In this document: positions 43,313 through 52,170 of the stretch, piece by piece
Numbering within the stretch: the stretch's first letter is position 1
How the letters are laid out: every line of letters begins with the position of its first letter
Assembly (NCBI RefSeq): GCF_036409475.1
Contig: NZ_JAYRCK010000022.1
Location: forward strand, 30,180 to 94,179
Length of the DNA: 64,000 nt
Reading direction: 5' to 3'
From: Scandinavium sp036409475
GTDB lineage: Bacteria > Pseudomonadota > Gammaproteobacteria > Enterobacterales > Enterobacteriaceae
Notes under the pieces: model-generated
The model's input: the letters and a program-made list of their open reading frames with translations, nothing else
What the model was told of the DNA's origin: nothing
The model's database searches: none
Position numbers and translations under genes: made by a program

Positions 43313-44338
43313 ATGCCTTCAATTCGACTGGCTGATTTAGCTCAGCAGTTGGATGCAGAATTACACGGTGATGGCGATATCGTCATCACCGCTGTTGCGT
43401 CCATGCAATCTGCTAAAACAGGCCATATCACGTTCATGGTCAATCCTAAGTACCGTGATCACCTGGCCGCATGCCAGGCTTCTGCTGTGGTGATGACAGC
43501 AGAGGACTTACCGTTTGCCAAAAGCGCTGCACTGGTCGTGAAGAATCCCTACCTGACCTATGCACGCATGGCCCAAATTCTGGATACCACGCCGCAACCG
43601 GCGCAGGATATCGCTCCCAGCGCAGTGGTCGATGCCACCGCAAAACTGGGGCAAAACGTCTCAATTGGTGCTAATGCGGTTATCGAATCCGGCGTCGTGC
43701 TGGGTGATAACGTGCGTATTGGCGCCGGGTGCTTCGTGGGTAAAGACACGAAAATTGGTGCTGGCACCCGCCTGTGGGCGAATGTCTCTGTGTACCATGA
43801 GATTGAGATCGGCGAAAATTGCCTGATCCAGTCGAGCACGGTTATTGGTTCTGATGGTTTTGGCTATGCCAACGATCGCGGTAACTGGGTGAAGATCCCA
43901 CAGCTTGGTCGCGTGATTATTGGCGATCGTGTTGAGATCGGCGCCTGTACAACCATCGATCGCGGGGCGTTAGACGACACCCAGATCGGCAATGGTGTGA
44001 TCATTGATAATCAGTGTCAGATTGCGCACAACGTGATCATCGGTGACAATACTGCTGTTGCCGGAGGGGTGATCATGGCGGGCAGCCTGAAGATCGGCCG
44101 TTATTGCATGATCGGTGGCGCTAGCGTTATCAATGGCCATATGGAAATCTGCGATAAAGTGACAGTGACCGGTATGGGCATGGTCATGCGTCCTATCACG
44201 GAACCTGGCGTTTATTCCTCAGGCATTCCGCTGCAGCCGAACAAGGCATGGCGTAAAACTGCTGCGCTGGTGATGAACATTGATGACATGAGCAAGCGTC
44301 TTAAAGCGCTTGAACGCAAAAACAGTCAACAAGACTAA
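43313..44338 (+). CDS. lpxD: UDP-3-O-(3-hydroxymyristoyl)glucosamine N-acyltransferase
   Basis: LpxD adds the second 3-hydroxymyristoyl chain in lipid A synthesis. The 341 residues comprise an N-terminal uridine-binding domain, a left-handed beta-helix of hexapeptide repeats (from about 100, for example LGQNVSIGANAVIESGVVLGD) and a C-terminal helix. The segment NQCQIAHNVIIGDN holds the expected catalytic His. It begins three bases after the skp stop. Confidence 0.98.
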   Translation: MPSIRLADLAQQLDAELHGDGDIVITAVASMQSAKTGHITFMVNPKYRDHLAACQASAVVMTAEDLPFAKSAALVVKNPYLTYARMAQILDTTPQPAQDIAPSAVVDATAKLGQNVSIGANAVIESGVVLGDNVRIGAGCFVGKDTKIGAGTRLWANVSVYHEIEIGENCLIQSSTVIGSDGFGYANDRGNWVKIPQLGRVIIGDRVEIGACTTIDRGALDDTQIGNGVIIDNQCQIAHNVIIGDNTAVAGGVIMAGSLKIGRYCMIGGASVINGHMEICDKVTVTGMGMVMRPITEPGVYSSGIPLQPNKAWRKTAALVMNIDDMSKRLKALERKNSQQD

Positions 44339-44364
44339 CATCACACCTTAAGCGCCAAACTTCC

Positions 44365-44398
44365 CGGCCTGTCTGATTTCTTATAATCTGGCAGGCCG
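44365..44398 (+). promoter_or_regulatory. Hairpin with embedded TATAAT between lpxD and fabZ
   Basis: CGGCCTG and CAGGCCG pair around a 20-base loop that includes TATAAT (44382-44387). The element could be a weak terminator for lpxD, a promoter for fabZ, or both. There is no clear -35 box. Confidence 0.35.
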
Positions 44399-44440
44399 TG
44401 TTATTATTGCATTTCAGTATATTTAGACAGGAAGAGTATT

Positions 44441-44896
44441 TTGACTACTGACACTCATACTCTGCACATTGAAGAGATTCTGGAACTTCTGCCACACCGT
44501 TACCCGTTCTTACTGGTCGATCGCGTGCTGGACTTTGAAGAAGGTCGTTTTCTGCGCGCAGTTAAAAATGTCTCCGTAAACGAGCCGTTCTTTCAGGGGC
44601 ATTTTCCGGGCAAGCCGATTTTTCCAGGCGTGCTGATTCTGGAAGCCATGGCTCAAGCCACCGGCATTCTGGCATTTAAGAGCGTGGGTAAACTGGAACC
44701 GGGCGAACTGTATTACTTCGCGGGTATCGACGAAGCGCGCTTTAAGCGTCCTGTTGTGCCTGGCGATCAGATGATCATGGAAGTGACCTTTGAGAAAACT
44801 CGCCGTGGGCTGACCCGTTTTAAAGGCGTGGCGCTGGTTGACGGTAAAGTGGTTTGCGAAGCAACGATGATGTGTGCGCGTAGCCGGGAGGCCTGA
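44441..44896 (+). CDS. fabZ: (3R)-hydroxymyristoyl-ACP dehydratase, TTG start
   Basis: FabZ dehydrates beta-hydroxyacyl-ACP in fatty acid elongation and competes with LpxA for the same substrate, balancing phospholipid and lipid A. The 151 residues form a hotdog fold with catalytic His54 in GHFPGKPIFPG and Glu68 in LILEAMAQA. The start is TTG at 44441, preceded by GGAAGAG, giving MTTDTHTLHIEEILELLPHR as in E. coli. It is three bases from lpxA. Confidence 0.98.
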   Translation: MTTDTHTLHIEEILELLPHRYPFLLVDRVLDFEEGRFLRAVKNVSVNEPFFQGHFPGKPIFPGVLILEAMAQATGILAFKSVGKLEPGELYYFAGIDEARFKRPVVPGDQMIMEVTFEKTRRGLTRFKGVALVDGKVVCEATMMCARSREA

Positions 44897-44899
44897 TAC

Positions 44900-45688
44900 G
44901 TGATTGATAAAACTGCCTTTATCCATCCTGCTGCCATTGTGGAAGACGGTGCCGTTATCGGTGCTAACGCTCACATTGGTCCGTTTTGTATTGTGGGCCC
45001 TAACGTCACGATTGGCGAAGGGACCGTACTGAAGTCTCATGTGGTGGTGAATGGTCACACGACCATTGGCCGCGACAATGAAATTTATCAGTTTGCTTCC
45101 ATCGGGGAAGTTAACCAGGATCTCAAATACGCTGGCGAACCGACTCGTGTGGAGATTGGCGATCGCAACCGCATCCGCGAAAGCGTCACCATTCATCGCG
45201 GCACAGTACAGGGCGGTGGATTGACGAAGGTAGGCAGCGATAACCTGCTGATGATCAACGCCCATGTGGCGCATGATTGCACGGTCGGTAACCGCTGCAT
45301 CCTCGCCAACAACGCTACGCTTGCGGGTCACGTCTCTCTGGACGACTTTGTGATTGTCGGTGGCATGACCGCTGTCCATCAGTTCTGCATCATTGGTGCG
45401 CACGTGATGGTAGGCGGCTGTTCCGGCGTTGCACAGGACGTTCCTCCATACGTCATCGCTCAGGGCAACCACGCCACGCCTTACGGTGTTAACATCGAAG
45501 GGCTGAAGCGCCGCGGATTCACCAGAGAAGCGATCATTGCCATTCGCAATGCGTATAAACTGTTGTACCGCAGCGGTAAAACGCTGGAAGAAGCCAAACC
45601 GGAAATTGCTGAGCTTGCCGCGCAGCATCCTGAAGTGAAAGCGTTCTATGACTTCTTCGAACGCTCTACGCGTGGTCTGATTCGTTAA
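44900..45688 (+). CDS. lpxA: UDP-N-acetylglucosamine acyltransferase, GTG start
   Basis: LpxA carries out the first step of lipid A synthesis, moving 3-hydroxymyristate from ACP to UDP-GlcNAc. The 262-residue length equals E. coli. It is a left-handed beta-helix with the catalytic His125 in NAHVAHDCTVGN, followed by an alpha-helical C-terminus. The start is GTG at 44900. The stop overlaps the lpxB start by one base (TAATG). Confidence 0.98.
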   Translation: MIDKTAFIHPAAIVEDGAVIGANAHIGPFCIVGPNVTIGEGTVLKSHVVVNGHTTIGRDNEIYQFASIGEVNQDLKYAGEPTRVEIGDRNRIRESVTIHRGTVQGGGLTKVGSDNLLMINAHVAHDCTVGNRCILANNATLAGHVSLDDFVIVGGMTAVHQFCIIGAHVMVGGCSGVAQDVPPYVIAQGNHATPYGVNIEGLKRRGFTREAIIAIRNAYKLLYRSGKTLEEAKPEIAELAAQHPEVKAFYDFFERSTRGLIR

Positions 45689-46833
45689 TGGCTGAACGTC
45701 CGCTAACGATTGCCCTTGTCGCCGGAGAAACCTCCGGCGATATTCTTGGGGCAGGCCTCATTCGCGCCCTGAAAGCCCGCATTCCCAACGCTCGTTTCGT
45801 CGGGGTTGCCGGGCCACGTATGCAAGCTGAAGGCTGTGAAGCCTGGTACGAAATGGAAGAGCTGGCGGTGATGGGCATTGTCGAAGTGCTCGGTCGTTTG
45901 CGACGTCTTCTGCATATCCGTGCAGACTTAACTCGCCGTTTTACCGAACTCAAGCCAGACGTTTTCGTCGGCATTGATGCGCCTGATTTCAACATTACCC
46001 TTGAAGGTAATCTGAAGAAGAAGGGTATCAAAACCATTCATTACGTCAGCCCGTCTGTCTGGGCCTGGCGCCAAAAACGTGTTTTCAAAATTGGCAGAGC
46101 CACTGATTTGGTGCTCGCGTTTCTGCCTTTCGAAAAAGCGTTTTATGACCGATTCAATGTTCCTTGCCGCTTCATCGGCCATACCATGGCAGACGCCATG
46201 CCACTGGATCCCGATAAAAACGCCGCACGAGACACGCTGGGCATTGCCCATGACGTTCACTGCCTTGCGCTGCTGCCAGGAAGTCGTGGCGCAGAAGTGG
46301 AAATGCTCAGCGCAGATTTCCTTAAAACGGCGCAATTGTTGCGAAATCACTACCCTGATCTGGAAGTAGTGGTTCCCCTGGTGAACGCCAAACGTCGTGA
46401 ACAGTTTGAGCGCATTAAAGCGGAAGTCGCGCCGGACTTACGTGTCCATATGCTGGATGGCATGGGCCGTGAAGCGATGATCGCCAGTGATGCGGCGCTG
46501 TTAGCCTCAGGCACGGCTGCACTCGAATGTATGCTGGCGAAGTGCCCGATGGTTGTGGGTTATCGCATGAAGCCCTTCACTTTCTGGCTGGCGAAGCGTC
46601 TGGTGAAAACCGACTATGTTTCGCTGCCGAATTTGCTGGCGGGCCGGGAACTGGTTAAAGAACTTTTGCAGGATGAGTGTCAACCGCAGCAGCTTGCCGA
46701 AGCGTTGTTGCCGCTGTTGGCCGATGGCAAAACCAGCCACGCTATGCATGACACCTTCCGCGAACTGCATCAGCTGATTCGCTGCAATGCCGATGAGCAG
46801 GCAGCCGACGCGGTGCTGGAGTTAGCACAATGA
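45688..46833 (+). CDS. lpxB: Lipid A disaccharide synthase
   Basis: LpxB joins lipid X and UDP-diacylglucosamine to form the lipid A disaccharide at the inner face of the inner membrane. This GT19-family enzyme has 381 residues here, with AGETSGDILGAGLI, FVGIDAPDFN, YVSPSVWAWR and LPGSRGAEVE conserved. It overlaps lpxA by one base and rnhB by four (ATGA), indicating translational coupling through the cluster. Confidence 0.98.
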   Translation: MAERPLTIALVAGETSGDILGAGLIRALKARIPNARFVGVAGPRMQAEGCEAWYEMEELAVMGIVEVLGRLRRLLHIRADLTRRFTELKPDVFVGIDAPDFNITLEGNLKKKGIKTIHYVSPSVWAWRQKRVFKIGRATDLVLAFLPFEKAFYDRFNVPCRFIGHTMADAMPLDPDKNAARDTLGIAHDVHCLALLPGSRGAEVEMLSADFLKTAQLLRNHYPDLEVVVPLVNAKRREQFERIKAEVAPDLRVHMLDGMGREAMIASDAALLASGTAALECMLAKCPMVVGYRMKPFTFWLAKRLVKTDYVSLPNLLAGRELVKELLQDECQPQQLAEALLPLLADGKTSHAMHDTFRELHQLIRCNADEQAADAVLELAQ

Positions 46834-47429
46834 CAGACGTATTTATCTATCCGCATACCCCTCTGGTTGCGGGTGTTGACGAAGTTGGACGCGGCCCTTT
46901 GGTCGGCGCGGTGGTGACTGCTGCGGTGATCCTCGATCCTGCTCGTCCCATTGTGGGTCTGAATGACTCCAAAAAACTGAGTGAAAAACGCCGACTGGCG
47001 CTGTTCGACGAGATCAAGGAAAAGGCGCTGAGCTGGAGTCTGGGTCGCGCTGAGCCGCATGAAATCGACGAACTGAATATTCTGCACGCCACCATGCTGG
47101 CGATGCAACGCGCGGTAGCCGGTCTGCATATTCAGCCTGAATATGTCCTGATCGACGGTAATCGCTGCCCGGCACTGCCAATGCCTTCCATGGCTGTCGT
47201 GAAAGGCGACAGCCGTGTAGCTGAAATTAGCGCTGCCTCGATTCTGGCGAAAGTCTCCCGCGATGCGGAAATGGAGGCACTGGACCAAACTTTCCCTGAG
47301 TATGGCTTTGCTCAACATAAGGGATATCCAACGGCTTTCCATCTGGAAAAGCTGGCTCTGCATGGCGCCACCGAACATCACCGGCGCAGTTTCGGGCCTG
47401 TTAAACGCGCTCTGGGCAGTGTTGCCTGA
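46830..47429 (+). CDS. rnhB: Ribonuclease HII
   Basis: RNase HII removes single ribonucleotides and RNA stretches from DNA. The 199 residues show the active-site motif AGVDEVGRGPLVGAVV (Asp17, Glu18), NDSKKLS, and IDGNRCP with a further acidic residue. It overlaps lpxB by four bases and ends 22 bp before dnaE. Confidence 0.97.
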   Translation: MTDVFIYPHTPLVAGVDEVGRGPLVGAVVTAAVILDPARPIVGLNDSKKLSEKRRLALFDEIKEKALSWSLGRAEPHEIDELNILHATMLAMQRAVAGLHIQPEYVLIDGNRCPALPMPSMAVVKGDSRVAEISAASILAKVSRDAEMEALDQTFPEYGFAQHKGYPTAFHLEKLALHGATEHHRRSFGPVKRALGSVA

Positions 47430-47451
47430 TTAAGTAAAGCGGGATCTGAAG

Positions 47452-50400
47452 ATGGCTGAACCACGTTTCGTACACCTGCGGGTGCATAGCGACTACTCCA
47501 TGATTGATGGGCTGGCGAAGACCGGGCCGCTGGTGAAAAAGGCGGCCGCGCTCGGCATGCCTGCACTGGCGATCACCGATTTCACCAACCTCTGCGGTCT
47601 GGTGAAGTTTTACGGTGCGGGGCATGGCGCGGGTCTTAAGCCAATCATTGGCGCGGATTTTCACGTTCAGAGTGAGTTGCTGCCCGATGAGCTGACTCAG
47701 TTGACGGTGCTTGCCGCCAACAATGAAGGCTACCAGAATCTTACCTTGCTGATTTCTCGCGCTTATCAGCGTGGCTATGGGGCGCAAGGGCCTTACATCG
47801 ACCGAGACTGGCTTGTTGAGCTGAAAGAGGGTCTGATCCTGCTGTCTGGCGCGAAGATGGGCGATGTTGGCAGAGCCTTGCTGCGTGGCAATCAGGCGCT
47901 GGTTGAGCAGTGCGTTGCATTTTATGAAGAACATTTCCCGGATCGCTATTTCCTTGAACTGATCCGTACCGGGCGTGTGGATGAAGAGTCTTATCTGCAT
48001 GCGGCGGTGAAACTGGCCGAAGCGCGCAGTCTGCCCGTGGTGGCGACCAATGATGTGCGCTTTATCGATGCCGGTGATTTTGACGCCCATGAAATTCGCG
48101 TTGCGATTCATGACGGCTTCACCCTTGACGATCCAAAACGCCCGCGCAACTACTCGTCACAGCAGTACATGCGTACTGAAGAAGAGATGTGCGAGCTGTT
48201 TTCCGATATCCCGGAAGCGCTGGCGAACACCGTTGAGATAGCCAAGCGCTGTAACGTCACCGTGCGTCTGGGTGAATACTTCCTGCCGCAGTTCCCGACG
48301 GGCGACATGACCACCGAAGATTTCCTGGTCGTGAAGTCGAAAGAAGGTCTGGAAGAGCGTCTTGAGTTCCTGTTCCCTGACCCTGCCGTACGCGCTGAAA
48401 AACGCCCTGAATATGACGAGCGTCTGGACATCGAACTGCAGGTTATTAACCAGATGGGGTTCCCGGGTTACTTCCTCATCGTGATGGAATTTATCCAGTG
48501 GTCGAAGGATAACGGTGTGCCGGTAGGCCCGGGCCGTGGTTCTGGTGCGGGCTCATTGGTGGCCTATGCGCTGAAAATCACCGATCTCGATCCGCTGGAG
48601 TTCGACCTGCTGTTCGAACGTTTCCTTAACCCGGAACGTGTTTCGATGCCTGACTTCGACGTCGACTTCTGCATGGAGAAACGCGATCAGGTTATTGAGC
48701 ACGTCGCGGATATGTACGGGCGAGAAGCGGTATCTCAGATCATCACCTTCGGGACCATGGCGGCGAAAGCGGTTATCCGCGACGTAGGCCGCGTGCTGGG
48801 CCATCCCTACGGTTTTGTGGATCGTATTTCCAAGCTGGTGCCGCCAGATCCGGGCATGACGCTGGCCAAAGCGTTTGAAGCTGAACCGCAGTTGCCGGAA
48901 ATTTACGAGGCTGACGAGGAAGTTAAGGCGCTTATCGATATGGCGCGTAAGCTTGAAGGCGTCACCCGTAACGCCGGTAAGCACGCCGGTGGCGTGGTTA
49001 TCGCCCCAACGAAAATCACCGATTTCGCACCGTTGTACTGCGATGAGTCCGGGAACCATCCGGTCACTCAGTTTGATAAGAACGATGTGGAATACGCCGG
49101 GCTGGTGAAGTTTGACTTCCTCGGTCTGCGAACGCTCACCATTATCGACTGGGCGTTGAAAATGATTAACCCTCGTCGGGCAAAACAGGGGCTGGAGCCG
49201 ATTGATATCGCTGCCATCCCGCTCGACGACAAGAAAAGCTTCGACATGCTGCAGCGCTCGGAAACCACCGCGGTCTTCCAGCTTGAATCCCGCGGCATGA
49301 AAGACCTGATTAAGCGTCTGCAGCCCGACTGTTTCGAAGATATGATCGCCCTCGTGGCCCTGTTCCGCCCGGGCCCTCTGCAATCGGGGATGGTAGATAA
49401 CTTTATCGACCGTAAGCATGGTCGTGAAGAGATCTCCTATCCGGATGTGCAATGGCAGCACGAAAGCCTGAAGCCTGTGCTGGAGCCGACCTACGGCATT
49501 ATCCTGTATCAGGAACAGGTCATGCAGATTGCTCAGGTGCTTTCTGGTTATACCCTTGGCGGCGCGGACATGCTGCGTCGTGCAATGGGTAAGAAAAAAC
49601 CGGAAGAGATGGCCAAGCAACGCGGCACCTTCGAAGAGGGCGCGATCCAGAACGGCGTCGACGGCGAGCTGTCGATGAAAATCTTCGACCTCGTAGAAAA
49701 ATTCGCTGGTTACGGTTTCAACAAATCCCACTCCGCGGCTTATGCGTTAGTTTCTTACCAGACGCTGTGGCTGAAAGCCCACTATCCGGCCGAGTTTATG
49801 GCAGCGGTAATGACCGCGGATATGGATAACACTGAGAAGGTCGTGGGCCTGGTGGATGAATGCTGGCGCATGGGGCTCAAAATCCTGCCGCCGGATATCA
49901 ACTCCGGGCTGTATCATTTCCACGTCAACGATGACGGCGAGATTGTTTACGGCATCGGCGCAATCAAGGGCGTGGGTGAAGGCCCGATTGAAGCTATTCT
50001 GGAAGCGCGTAACAACGGCGGTTACTTCCGCGAGCTGTTTGACCTCTGCGCACGCACCGATATCAAGAAACTGAACAAACGCGTGCTTGAGAAGCTGATT
50101 ATGTCCGGCGCTTTTGACCGTCTTGGTCCGCATCGCGCCGCATTGATGAATTCGCTTCCTGATGCGCTCAAAGCCGCCGATCAACATGCGAAAGCCGAGG
50201 CGATTGGCCAGGCCGACATGTTTGGCGTATTGGCAGAAGAACCCGAACAAGTAGAACAGTCTTACGCCAACTGCATGCCATGGCCAGAGCCCGTGGTACT
50301 GGAAGGCGAGCGTGAAACATTGGGTCTGTACCTCACCGGTCACCCGATTACGCAGTATTTAAAAGAGATTGAGCGTTACGCTGGCGGCGTAAGGCTTAAA

Positions 50401-50934
50401 GATATGCATCCGACCGATCGTGGTAAAATGACCATGGCGGCGGGGCTTGTTATTGCCGCAAGGGTTATGGTCACCAAGCGCGGCAATCGCATCGGCATCT
50501 GTACGCTGGATGACCGTTCCGGGCGTCTGGAGGTGATGTTATTCACCGACGCACTGGATAAATACCAGCAATTGCTGGAAAAAGACCGCATACTTATCGT
50601 CAGCGGACAGGTCAGCTTTGATGACTTCAGCGGGGGTCTTAAAATGATGGCCCGTGAAGTGATGGATATTGACGAAGCCCGGGAAAAATATGCTCGCGGG
50701 CTTGCTATCTCGCTGACGGACAGGCAAATTGATGACCAGCTTTTAAACCGTCTCCGTCAGTCTCTGGAACCCCACCGTTCGGGAACCATTCCAGTACATC
50801 TCTACTATCAGAGGGCGGATGCACGCGCGCGGTTGCGTTTTGGCGCGACCTGGCGTGTTTCTCCGAGCGATCGTTTGTTGAACGATTTGCGTGGCCTCAT
50901 TGGGTCGGAGCAGGTGGAACTGGAGTTTGACTAA
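47452..50934 (+). CDS. dnaE: DNA polymerase III alpha subunit
   Basis: DnaE is the replicative C-family polymerase. The 1160 residues equal E. coli. Domains are the N-terminal PHP (FVHLRVHSDYSMIDG), palm with catalytic PDFDVDF (Asp401, Asp403) and the third Asp in KFDFLGL, thumb and fingers (PGRGSGAGSLVAYAL, FNKSHSAAYALVSYQT), tandem HhH, an OB fold near 1000 and the C-terminal tau-binding tail. It is the last gene of the cluster before accA. Confidence 0.99.
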   Translation: MAEPRFVHLRVHSDYSMIDGLAKTGPLVKKAAALGMPALAITDFTNLCGLVKFYGAGHGAGLKPIIGADFHVQSELLPDELTQLTVLAANNEGYQNLTLLISRAYQRGYGAQGPYIDRDWLVELKEGLILLSGAKMGDVGRALLRGNQALVEQCVAFYEEHFPDRYFLELIRTGRVDEESYLHAAVKLAEARSLPVVATNDVRFIDAGDFDAHEIRVAIHDGFTLDDPKRPRNYSSQQYMRTEEEMCELFSDIPEALANTVEIAKRCNVTVRLGEYFLPQFPTGDMTTEDFLVVKSKEGLEERLEFLFPDPAVRAEKRPEYDERLDIELQVINQMGFPGYFLIVMEFIQWSKDNGVPVGPGRGSGAGSLVAYALKITDLDPLEFDLLFERFLNPERVSMPDFDVDFCMEKRDQVIEHVADMYGREAVSQIITFGTMAAKAVIRDVGRVLGHPYGFVDRISKLVPPDPGMTLAKAFEAEPQLPEIYEADEEVKALIDMARKLEGVTRNAGKHAGGVVIAPTKITDFAPLYCDESGNHPVTQFDKNDVEYAGLVKFDFLGLRTLTIIDWALKMINPRRAKQGLEPIDIAAIPLDDKKSFDMLQRSETTAVFQLESRGMKDLIKRLQPDCFEDMIALVALFRPGPLQSGMVDNFIDRKHGREEISYPDVQWQHESLKPVLEPTYGIILYQEQVMQIAQVLSGYTLGGADMLRRAMGKKKPEEMAKQRGTFEEGAIQNGVDGELSMKIFDLVEKFAGYGFNKSHSAAYALVSYQTLWLKAHYPAEFMAAVMTADMDNTEKVVGLVDECWRMGLKILPPDINSGLYHFHVNDDGEIVYGIGAIKGVGEGPIEAILEARNNGGYFRELFDLCARTDIKKLNKRVLEKLIMSGAFDRLGPHRAALMNSLPDALKAADQHAKAEAIGQADMFGVLAEEPEQVEQSYANCMPWPEPVVLEGERETLGLYLTGHPITQYLKEIERYAGGVRLKDMHPTDRGKMTMAAGLVIAARVMVTKRGNRIGICTLDDRSGRLEVMLFTDALDKYQQLLEKDRILIVSGQVSFDDFSGGLKMMAREVMDIDEAREKYARGLAISLTDRQIDDQLLNRLRQSLEPHRSGTIPVHLYYQRADARARLRFGATWRVSPSDRLLNDLRGLIGSEQVELEFD

Positions 50935-50946
50935 TACAGGAATACT

Positions 50947-51906
50947 ATGAGTCTGAATTTCCTTGATTTCGAACAGCCGATTGCAGAGCTGGAAGCGAAA
51001 ATCGATTCTCTGACGTCTGTTGGCCGTCAGGATGAAAAACTGGATATTAACATCGACGAAGAAGTGCATCGTCTGCGTGAAAAAAGCGTAGAACTGACGC
51101 GCAAAATCTTCGCCGATCTCGGTGCATGGCAAGTTGCTCAGTTGGCTCGCCATCCGCAGCGCCCATACACCCTGGATTATCTGCGTCTGGCGTTTGACGA
51201 ATTTGATGAACTGGCAGGCGACCGCGCCTACGCTGACGACAAAGCGATCGTCGGCGGTATTGCGCGTCTGGATGGGCGTCCGGTGATGATCATTGGTCAT
51301 CAGAAAGGCCGTGAAACCAAAGAGAAGATTCGCCGTAACTTCGGCATGCCAGCACCTGAAGGGTATCGCAAAGCGCTGCGCCTGATGGAAATGGCTGAAC
51401 GCTTCAACATGCCGATCATCACCTTCATCGACACCCCTGGCGCATACCCGGGCGTTGGCGCGGAAGAGCGTGGTCAGTCTGAAGCGATTGCCCGCAACCT
51501 GCGCGAAATGTCTCGCCTGAAAGTGCCGGTTATCTGCACCGTGATCGGTGAAGGTGGTTCCGGTGGCGCACTGGCGATTGGTGTGGGTGATAAAGTGAAT
51601 ATGCTGCAATACAGCACCTATTCCGTTATCTCTCCGGAAGGTTGTGCTTCCATTCTGTGGAAAAGCGCCGACAAAGCGCCGCTGGCTGCAGAAGCGATGG
51701 GGATCATTGCCCCACGCCTGAAAGAGCTGAAGCTTATCGATACCGTTATCCCGGAACCCCTGGGTGGCGCGCACCGTAAGCCAGAAGTGATGGCACAAAC
51801 GCTGAAAGCGCAACTGCTTGCAGATCTCGCGGATCTCGACGTGCTGAGCAAAGAAGACCTGCTCAACCGCCGTTATCAGCGTCTGATGAGCTACGGTTAC
51901 GCGTAA
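50947..51906 (+). CDS. accA: Acetyl-CoA carboxylase carboxyltransferase subunit alpha
   Basis: AccA with AccD transfers carboxyl from biotin carrier protein to acetyl-CoA, making malonyl-CoA for fatty acid synthesis. The 319-residue protein matches E. coli in length, with a crotonase-like core: FIDTPGAYPGVGAEERGQSEAIA, GEGGSGGALAIGVGD and SVISPEGCASILWK. It is 12 bp downstream of dnaE. Two copies of a short hairpin and a dispersed repeat follow it. Confidence 0.99.
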   Translation: MSLNFLDFEQPIAELEAKIDSLTSVGRQDEKLDINIDEEVHRLREKSVELTRKIFADLGAWQVAQLARHPQRPYTLDYLRLAFDEFDELAGDRAYADDKAIVGGIARLDGRPVMIIGHQKGRETKEKIRRNFGMPAPEGYRKALRLMEMAERFNMPIITFIDTPGAYPGVGAEERGQSEAIARNLREMSRLKVPVICTVIGEGGSGGALAIGVGDKVNMLQYSTYSVISPEGCASILWKSADKAPLAAEAMGIIAPRLKELKLIDTVIPEPLGGAHRKPEVMAQTLKAQLLADLADLDVLSKEDLLNRRYQRLMSYGYA

Positions 51907-51927
51907 GCGTAAAGAGTGCTCTGAAAA

Positions 51928-51946
51928 AGCCACACATCGTGTGGCT
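51928..51946. terminator. First AGCCAC hairpin after accA (left flank of repeat copy B)
   Basis: AGCCACAC/GTGTGGCT with loop ATC, preceded by AAAAA and followed by ACAATG, lies 21 bases after the accA stop. It differs from the hairpin at 52090-52108 at three positions, two of which are a compensating base-pair change. Confidence 0.6.
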
Positions 51947-52000
51947 ACAATGCGGTGAAAAACGTTATTCTGATAAAGAGCGAACAGATATCGCCCAATA

Positions 52001-52078
52001 AAAAATCAGGAAAATCAATTTATTGATTTTCGGCTGATAACCACAAAGAAGGAAAAACCACGCTTTTTCCTTCTTTGT
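52001..52078 (-). repeat. Two-hairpin dispersed repeat, copy B
   Basis: This is the reverse complement of the repeat at 14299-14378. Hairpin 1 is 52043-52078 (15-bp perfect stem, loop CCACGC on the plus strand) and hairpin 2 is 52010-52031 (GAAAATCAA/TTGATTTTC). The spacer and hairpin 1 are identical in the two copies; the loop of hairpin 2 differs at three of six bases. No coding frame is present. It lies between accA and the broken ldcC. Confidence 0.85.
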
Positions 52079-52089
52079 TAGCAAGACTA

Positions 52090-52114
52090 AGCCACGCACC
52101 GCGTGGCTTTTTTT
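52090..52114 (+). terminator. Intrinsic terminator before ldcC (right flank of repeat copy B)
   Basis: AGCCACGC/GCGTGGCT with loop ACC is followed by six T residues, a typical terminator for accA. It is a near-copy of the hairpin at 51928-51946. Confidence 0.85.
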
Positions 52115-52170
52115 ATCTCTGCAATTCAGCTGCGCTATGATTAGCTAAGGTTTTTTTCCAGGAGGAACGC

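Noticed and set aside
44510..45628. 372-codon antisense frame over fabZ and lpxA
   Set aside because: The plus-strand genes are intact and fully conserved; the antisense frame has no supporting evidence.
48553..51933. Several long antisense frames over dnaE and accA
   Set aside because: All are shadows of conserved genes on the plus strand.
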